Below are positions 57,578-64,000 of a stretch of 64,000 nt of DNA, in pieces. This stretch comes from Aristolochia californica. Taxonomy: Eukaryota > Streptophyta > Magnoliopsida > Piperales > Aristolochiaceae. Under the pieces are notes generated by a model that was not told the DNA's origin, made no database searches, and saw only the letters and a list, made by a program, of their open reading frames with translations. The DNA is taken from assembly GCA_029961685.1 (NCBI GenBank), contig JARWKL010000001.1:50501062-50565061 (forward strand). Reading direction: 5' to 3'. Each line of letters opens with the position of its first letter. Position 1 is the first letter of the stretch. Position numbers and translations under genes: made by a program.

Positions 57578-59718
57578 TGTTGGAAATAAAAAATCTTTGT
57601 AAGGCTCTGTTGCGCTCTGTTTTCACGTCTCAGTTTCATGGTATTCCAGAAACAGAAACGGAAGAAGAAGAATAATAAAAATGCTCTCTGTATTAAACTC
57701 TAACTCCTTATTATTTAACATACCTTACATAAGTATTTATAGACTTTATGACTTAATCAGCACCACAAATACATAAATTACATGGCATAATCTTTGCCGT
57801 ACACGTTTACTGGTTTGCCGACTTCCTTGCCAGCTCATTGTTCTAGCCGACTTCCTTGCCGACTTCGTTGCCAACGCATAGAAAATCCGAAGCTTCCTTT
57901 TGCTGGGCTTCATGGATCAAGGTTATGATCCAACACCCCCCCTTAAACTTGATCATGTAACTCCAAATAGATTTCTTAATCTTGTGAAGTTTTTGCTTCA
58001 TTTTGTACTTCTCTTTGCAATTTTCTTTGGAGTTGCTTGATCATCATTTCTTCCAAGTCTTGGGTTTCTTTCATCATCACGACGATATGTGGAGTATCTT
58101 CTCACACCTTTTAAAATTTTCATTATTTCTTTAAAGAAAGTTGCTACTCAGAACTATTCTTGGATGTCTTCATATGTAAGGATTCGAACTCACCTCTAGG
58201 AGATGGACCTTCTTCACCTTCTCGACTCCTTCATAAGAGGTTTGTAACTTCTTCTACGCCTCTCTGGCGGAGGTTGCACTTGACACCATCATCTAATCCT
58301 TAATAGATGAGGTAGAGAGCTTATTTTATCTCTCTTTCTTGAATCCTTCAAAGCTGTTTTCTGCTCTTGTGTAAGAGCATCTTCTCATTCACTCTTTCTG
58401 GCTTGTTTATCTTGCTAAAGCCTTCTTTTAACAATGTTTCAAACATCGTGTGCTCCAAAACGAACTTCATCTTGATACTCCAGTTGTCATAATTATTGTT
58501 GCCGAGTGTCAACACTTGGAAGGGTGCTTTGTATCTACAACACATCACCAAGAGTCATTGGGTTCCTTGGTCCCCTTGGAAGAAACTCCATTGCTCTACT
58601 CTTCCATTTCTTCTTCGTCCTCGTCTGTCTCAATCTTCATTTTCTTCACCACCTGAGCTGCAGCATCAGCTCTTGGCTCACTTAGGCTCTGAATCAAAAT
58701 ATCTTACTTTTGCCCAGCGGCAGAATCTGTTGGAGTGGAAGAAGCCATGCATCAAGTGACCCTCTAATTTCTGCAAATTTTGCTTCAAAGTGGACCCCAT
58801 GAAGCTGCCCCCACCATGGCTCGTACTCATCTTCACTGATCCTCAAGTTGAATCAAGTGAAAATCTCAGTTGCGGGGGTGTTGGAGTTGCCGGTTAAGCT
58901 GGCATGGACATGATCCTCTAGAACTAGTTCTTGTTGCTTCCTCGTTCCAACAAGCAGGAAATCGAAGGAATTGTTAGTATCTCCGATCTCTATAAGCGTT
59001 CCAGTAGAACCATTTTTCTCTCGTTTGAGTGCAGCAGCCGAAGGAGTTTTCTGGAATTGTCACATGTCAATGAGAAACCGGACGAGTTTGGATGAGTCAA
59101 CCCGAAACTTAAAATCGGGACCGGGCAACGGGAGCTGGAGGCACGTGGTGGCACGGAACTGACGACGACAGCGGCAGCAACGATGGGGGGAATGTGTGGT
59201 GGCGCAAAACTGGTCGTCTTCTTATTTCTGCCCAAAAACAGAGATTGTCCTCTGTTTTTTTTGTTTCCAGCAAACGTCACAGGAAAACCTCCACCGGATG
59301 CATCGTTTTTGACGGAAGCATGCAAAGAAAATTTCGTATGGAATTTCCGACCAGCTCTGTTACCATTTTTGGAAATAAAAAATCTATGTAAGGCTCTGTT
59401 GCCCTTTGCTTTCACGTCTCTGTTTCATGGTATTTTAGAAACAAAAACGAAAGAGGAAGAATAATAAAAATGCTCTCTGTATTAAACTCTAACTCCTTCT
59501 TATTATTTAAGATACCTTATTATAGACTTTATGACTTAATCAATACCACAAATACATATAATACATGGCATAATATTTGCCGTACACGTTCACTGGTTTG
59601 TCGTCTTCCTTGCCAGCGCATTGTTCTTACTGACTTCTTTGCAAACTGCGTTGCTAGCAAATAGAAAATCTGAAGCTTCCTTTTGATGGGCTTCGTTGAT
59701 CAAGGTTATGATCCAACA
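57578..59718 (-). mobile_element. short LTR retrotransposon (copia gag only) inserted in the FAO pseudogene
   Basis: LTRs at 57578-57935 and 59367-59718 share start and end (minus-strand TGTTGGATCATAACC at one end, TTTTTATTTCC toward the other). They are flanked by a perfect 5-bp duplication CCTCC (57573-57577 and 59719-59723). On the minus strand a primer-site variant TGGTAACAGAGC follows the 5' LTR (59365-59354), and a G-run polypurine tract (57936-57944) precedes the 3' LTR. The interior is only 1.4 kb and has a gag-like piece but no pol. Confidence 0.92.
58348..58551 (-). pseudogene. copia gag N-terminal remnant in the short LTR element
   Basis: The frame FQVLTLGNNNYDNWSIKMKF matches the start of copia Gag proteins (pattern L-G-NYDNWSIKMK). 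It ends after KSRKQL at 58348. The rest of gag and all of pol are missing, so the element is non-autonomous. Confidence 0.75.
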
Positions 59719-60445
59719 CCTCCTTCCTCTACGACACCCATTCTACAGCTTCCCAGCTCACCCCGATCTCGTCAAACGCTCCTTCCTCTGTGACACCCAT
59801 TCTACAACTTCCCATTTGAGGTATGACTGCCGTAAAGAGTCCAATAATCTTCCCTTGGCGGTCACCTCATCCAAAAAAGCTTCCAAACCCACCTCTTTGA
59901 TCCCATCACATTTGATTCTGTACTCGTCGTTTCGGTGTATACTTACTTCGAGTGCCCCTACAGCAACAGAAATCCTCAAAGCTGTCCTCAGCCCTTCTCT
60001 GAGCATTTCTTTATCTTCGTTGCCATCTCTACATAGTTCAAAGAAGTGTGAAGTGTAGCTAAATCTTAGCATACTGGCTTTCATGTCAGTTGTCATGTCC
60101 TGATTATGCACGACTTTCCTTTTAGATCTGACATCGACTTCGGGAATATCCCCATGCCATTTAACTAGGGGGGAGGTGAAGATTTGTTCCTTCGTGCATG
60201 TGAATTCTTCTGTTGGATTCTACCCACCTAAGATCACAAGCAGAAACAGTTACCTCAGAACAAATTTGTAGTTTCTTTTTTTATGTTTCTCTTGAAAGTA
60301 CTTGCACCTATTCCCAAAGCATTTCATTTTTCTTTTCCCCAGTTTCATTATCTACTAAGATGACCCGTTCTGCATTGCACCTTGTAAGGACTAATACATC
60401 GAACTTGACTACCTCTACTAGCTATGTTAGATCAATTCCTTGCGT
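59719..60445 (-). pseudogene. FAO tandem pseudogene, middle piece
   Basis: On the minus strand 60445 to about 60350 parallels the [36 protein letters not shown] part of the intact FAO, with stops. After a deletion, 60111-59830 reads [52 protein letters not shown] and GLEAFLDEV, matching the intact gene's equivalent stretch. The piece also has a local duplication of about 57 bp around 59745-59800. Same strand and close spacing point to a tandem duplicate of FAO that has decayed. Confidence 0.92.
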
Positions 60446-60544
60446 CCTTTAATAAAATTTTATTTTCCAATTGATTATTACATTATCAAATTACATGTAT
60501 ATAAGGGGAATGTATCCTGTATAAAATCAAATTACAAATCTCCC

Positions 60545-61000
60545 TTATCTACGAGATTTAATCTTATCTTCAACGTTTCCTCTCAAGTTGGAGTATATGT
60601 TAATGATACCTAACTTGTTGAGTAATGCCTTAAATTGGGATGAACTCAATGCCTTGGTGAATAAGTCTATAGTTTGGTTATTGATTCGTATGTGCGTTGT
60701 CTTAATCATGCATGCTTGAATCTTTTCACGAACTAAGTGACAATCAATTTCGATGTACTTGGTTTGCTCATGAAAGACCGATTTTGAGGCGATGTGTAGA
60801 GCAACTTGGTTGTTACAATACAACATGACCGACTAAGTATGTATGATTTCCAAGTCGCTCAAAACATTCTTCAACCAAGTAATTTTGCAACATGTAATAG
60901 CCATAGAACGATACTCTACCTCGACAATTGATCGAATCACCGTTGTTTGCTTCTTTGTTTTCTAAGAAATGGGTGATTGTCCAAGAAATATAAAATATTG
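60545..61000 (-). pseudogene. copia RNase H, C-terminal part
   Basis: YFIFLGQSPIS near 60995, VEVEYRSMA near 60910, [35 protein letters not shown] and [12 protein letters not shown] are the final RNase H blocks of copia polyproteins. The frame is broken at several points. Its upstream part is at 61693-61840, separated by the TRIM insertion. Confidence 0.87.
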
Positions 61001-61692
61001 TTGGGTATAAGACCAAAGTCCCACAACGGCTAGAAGTGGGGAGGATCTTGAATATATAAGTGTGAACACTATTTCCATTGGTATGAGGCTTTTTGGCAGT
61101 AAAGCCCAAAAGCAAATCCATGAGGGCTTAGGCCCAAGTAGACAATATCATCCAATGTGGAGATAGGTGGTGTCCATAGTCCTTTCAAATGGTATCAAAG
61201 TTATACCCTCGGAGTTAGCCGTGGATGAATCCTTTGAATGCCGAATGAAGGTGGTGGGTCTCGAATTAGATCGCAAAGGGATTTGTAGATGTGCTCTATT
61301 GGACAGGTGATGTGTTCCAAATTCTTCATGAACGTGTCCTAGTCCCAACACAGTGAAGAGGAGTTGATCTGGATAGAGCATGCTCTCGAGACAGGTGGTA
61401 CTCCACGTAAGGTGTGTGCTTCCAACGCATTGGAGTCGAGAATCCGGGTTAGTAGAGAGTGGATGGATAGATGATTGTTTGAGGGGAGGGGAGGGGAGGA
61501 TTGTTGGGTATATGACCAAAGTCCCACATCGGCTAGAAATGGGGAGGATCTTGGATATTTAAGTGTGAACACTATCTCCATTGGTATGAGGCCTTTTGGG
61601 GGTAAAGCCCAAGAGCAAATCCATGAGGGCTTAGGCCCAAAGTAGACAATATCATACCAATGTGGAGATAGGTGGTGTCCATAGTCCTTTCA
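60999..61692 (+). mobile_element. TRIM (terminal-repeat retrotransposon in miniature) inside the copia RNase H
   Basis: Short LTRs (60999-61187 and 61502-61692, about 190 bp, roughly 93% alike by eye) begin TGTTGGGTAT and end CCTTTCA. The primer site TGGTATCAAAG is at 61190-61200, and a GGGGAGGGGAGGGGAGGA purine tract precedes the second LTR. The flanks AATAT (60994-60998) and AATAC (61693-61697) are a target duplication with one change. Removing it restores the copia frame from RSVIGY to FIFLGQSPIS. At 694 bp with no coding capacity it fits the TRIM class. Confidence 0.92.
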
Positions 61693-62830
61693 AATACCCT
61701 ATTACAGACCTTCTTGTGTCCCTACGGTGAGCCCAATTAGCATCACAAAATGTATTTGATTGGAGTGTACTTGTGGAGGATAACAGAATACCCTGTTCTG
61801 GAGTTTGTTTCAAGTATCTAAGGACTATGTGTTGCCTCAAGGTGTGGTGTATGTGCTTTTTCCATAAATTGGCTTAAAACATGGATGGCATAGACCAGAT
61901 CAGGTCTAGTAATGGTCAAGCAAATTAATCTTCCCACAAGACGCCTGTACGATGAAAGATCATTTAGGAGTTCTCCTTCAGATTGTGTAAGAACCAAGTT
62001 TTGCTCCATTGGGAACCTTTTAGGTTTCGCTCCTAGAAATTCAGCATCTTCTAATATCTCCAAGGCATATTTCCTTTGGGAGAGAGAAATGCCCTTTGAA
62101 GACCTTGTTACTTCTATGCCTAAGAAGTATTTCAACAGACCAATATCCTTAAGTTTGAACTGCTTGGATAATAACTGTTTCACATCTTCAATTTGTTGTA
62201 GATTGTTACTATTGCTTATTGTTACCTACCAAAACCATGCCATCAATATACACAAATATTGTCGTAAAGTTTCCCTTGTGGGATTGGATGAATAATGAAG
62301 AATCTAAATTTGATTAATGAAACCCAACAGTCTTTAGGGCTATGGAAAACTTCAAAAATCACTGTCTACAAGCTTGTTTCAAGCCATATAATGACTTGTT
62401 GAGTTTTCACACTCAAGTCTCCTCCTTTCATCCAAAACTTGGAGGTAGAGACATATATACATCTTCATCAAGAGCACCATGGAAGAATGCATTGTTGACG
62501 TCGAGTTGGTGAAGATGTCATCCTTGAATAATGACAACACTCAGAAGAACACGTACATTAACCAGTTTGGCAATTGGGGCGAATGTCTCTTGATTATCGA
62601 GTCCTTCAACCTGGTTGTATCCATTGGCGACCAAGTGGGTTTTGTAACGCTTGATGGTGTCATCAGATTTGAGCTTCACTTTGTATACCCATTTACATAT
62701 AATGGGTTTTTTTCCAGGTGGAAGAGAGATGAGTGTCGATGTGTGGTTAGCTTGTAGTGCTGGACTTTCATCATGCATGACTTGATGCCATTTAGGATCC
62801 CTCATGGCCTGTAAGAAACTAGTTGGTTCT
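61693..62830 (-). pseudogene. copia reverse transcriptase and start of RNase H
   Basis: From 62805 the frame reads DPKWHQVMHDESPALQANHT, then CKWVYKVKLKSDDTIKRYKT and LVANGYNQVEGLDNQETFAP. Other frames give LDVNNAFFHG and SLYGLKQA. The usual YVDD reads YIDG near 62250, so the second catalytic aspartate is lost. It continues with FKLKDIGLLKYFLGIEVTRS and YRRLVGRLICLTITRPDLVY, down to the RDTRRSVIGY block at 61700. Confidence 0.87.
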
Positions 62831-63169
62831 TTGGAAATGATTAATAAATTGGGAAAAAATTTATGAGAGGTGGATAACTAAGCATAAGAAAGAAGTTGAG
62901 AGAGTTCATAAGGTGAACCCGATGTTGTGACTACGCTGGAGGCTGATGATTGTTCAGGCTGTGACGGTAAGGTCACTTCCACATGAAAATTTTGAATGAA
63001 GCTAGGTCACTTAATTGGTCAAGTAGATAGGCAACGAGCAACGGGTGGCATGGGAGTGGGAGAAGGTATGTGAGGGGAAGAAACATTATCGACATTTACA
63101 ATTTCATGACTTTTTGACTGAGTAAGTGTGTCTGGTATAAGGTCATCATAAAAAGTAGATGTTGTGGGA

Positions 63170-63960
63170 GGAGGAATCATGAGATTCTCATTAGCAATGG
63201 AAATGTGTTTAAAAGGAAATTATTTTTCAAAGAAAGTACCATCTTGAGATACAAACACTCTATGGAGTTCAATATCATATACTCTATATCTTTTTTGTCC
63301 ATAAGGGTACCCAAGAAAAATACAACAGATTGCACATGCATCAAATTTGGATGGTTTATGGGCATGAGTGGAGGCAAAACATAAACATCCAAATACTCAT
63401 AAATATGAGTAATAAGGTACAATATTAAATAATTTCTCATAAGGTGTTTTACCTTGAAAAACTGGGGTAGGTGTCCGATTTATGAGATTAGCAGTAGTTA
63501 AAATGACATCCCTCCAAAATCATTTAGGAAGATGGGTTTGAAAAAGCAAGCTCGGGCCATGTTTAGCAGGTATCTATGTTTGAATTTTGCTACCCCGTTT
63601 TGTTACAGGGTGTGAAAACAACTTGTTTGTTGGACAATGCCTTTGCACAAGTAATAAGTCGCAAAAATAAATTCAGAGCCATTATCACTACACACAACTT
63701 TCACCTTGAAAGAAAATTGGGTTTCTACCATATTAATGAAATTAGTCAGGTGAGTTTGAGTTTTAGATTCGTGGGGCATCAAATAAATCTATGTGCATCT
63801 AGTAAAGTCATCAATTATGGTGAGGAAATATTGGGCCTTACAAATAGATGCAATTTGGTACCAACTATCAACATGCAATATTTCAAAAGATGATTTTCTA
63901 GAGATTGTGTTCAAAGAAAATAGCAATCTAGTCTGTTTAGATAAAGGGCATACAATTGTT
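63170..63960 (-). pseudogene. copia integrase
   Basis: On the minus strand pieces read YFLTIIDDFTRCT near 63840, VETQFSFKVKVVCSDNGSEF near 63690 (second catalytic Asp), QNGVAKFKHRYLLNMARA near 63590, and [23 protein letters not shown] blocks around 63390-63270. In the catalytic Glu position the usual AERK reads AKFK, so the Glu appears lost. Stops between the blocks show decay. Confidence 0.8.
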
Positions 63961-64000
63961 TGAACTACAAAAGTTTTTATTAAAAAAATAAAATAAAATG

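Larger units (their letters stand above)
60446..64000 (-). mobile_element. copia retrotransposon, 3' two-thirds (runs past the window end)
   Basis: The minus strand contains, from the right edge inward, integrase, reverse transcriptase and RNase H in copia order, then a GAGAGGAAACG purine tract and a short terminal segment (60572-60446) that may be a truncated LTR. It interrupts the FAO pseudogene at about 60445; the rest of that pseudogene and the 5' LTR should lie beyond 64000. Many stops and frameshifts make it inactive. Confidence 0.87.

Noticed and set aside
1..64000. CRISPR arrays, bacterial operons, integrated organelle DNA
   Set aside because: No regularly spaced identical repeats with unique spacers, no ribosome-binding-site-led gene clusters and no chloroplast or mitochondrial gene sequence recognised; the content is plant nuclear.

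Overview
This is nuclear DNA from a flowering plant, most likely a eudicot or another broad-leaved angiosperm. It has spliced genes with GT-AG introns, an AT-rich background, dense nested LTR retrotransposons (Ty1/copia and Ty3/gypsy), PIF/Harbinger DNA transposons and a LINE remnant. I cannot name the species. Only two genes look intact: a mitochondrial succinate-CoA ligase beta subunit (plus strand, 12 exons, 39212-50408) and a long-chain fatty alcohol oxidase (minus strand, 3 exons, 51640-54421). They converge tail to tail about 1.2 kb apart.

Layout, 1-39 kb: almost entirely mobile DNA. A copia element (family A) has its 5' LTR, primer site and gag N-terminus at 1-1056 on the plus strand. 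The rest of what looks like the same element lies on the minus strand at 7331-11616, as if an approximately 10.5 kb segment had been inverted. Between these lie a three-LTR copia derivative (family B, 1613-4508, 5-bp target duplication), a gypsy solo LTR (5490-6308, target duplication) and gypsy fragments. From 11.6 kb come a Harbinger terminal fragment, a gypsy LTR plus gag, and a decayed family-B copia with integrase and partial reverse transcriptase (15.0-18.3 kb). A Harbinger element with both ends and a Myb/SANT-type gene but no transposase follows (19018-22616). Next is an intronless inositol-transporter fragment just downstream, on the minus strand, of an LTR and primer site (22.8-24.0 kb). 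A complete gypsy element (24022-32072) carries a second LTR element nested inside it (29042-31033), both with perfect target duplications. Copia remnants and a second Harbinger terminal fragment complete this part.

Layout, 39-64 kb: the succinate-CoA ligase gene has a 5.3 kb fourth intron filled with approximately 470-bp tandem repeats, a small retroposon insertion with an 18-bp target duplication, and a LINE RNase H remnant. The alcohol oxidase gene follows. About 3 kb beyond its start, a same-strand tandem copy of it has decayed and been split by a short LTR element (57578-59718). It has also been interrupted by a minus-strand copia element (from about 60446 to past the window end), which itself carries a TRIM element (60999-61692).

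The two intact genes have unrelated metabolic roles (TCA cycle; fatty alcohol oxidation), and I see no sign that they function together. The interest lies mainly in the transposon archaeology: several insertions can be resolved to the base, and a few structures (possible inversion, possible gene capture, Harbinger variants sharing one end but carrying different genes) deserve checking. I found no clear previously undescribed system.
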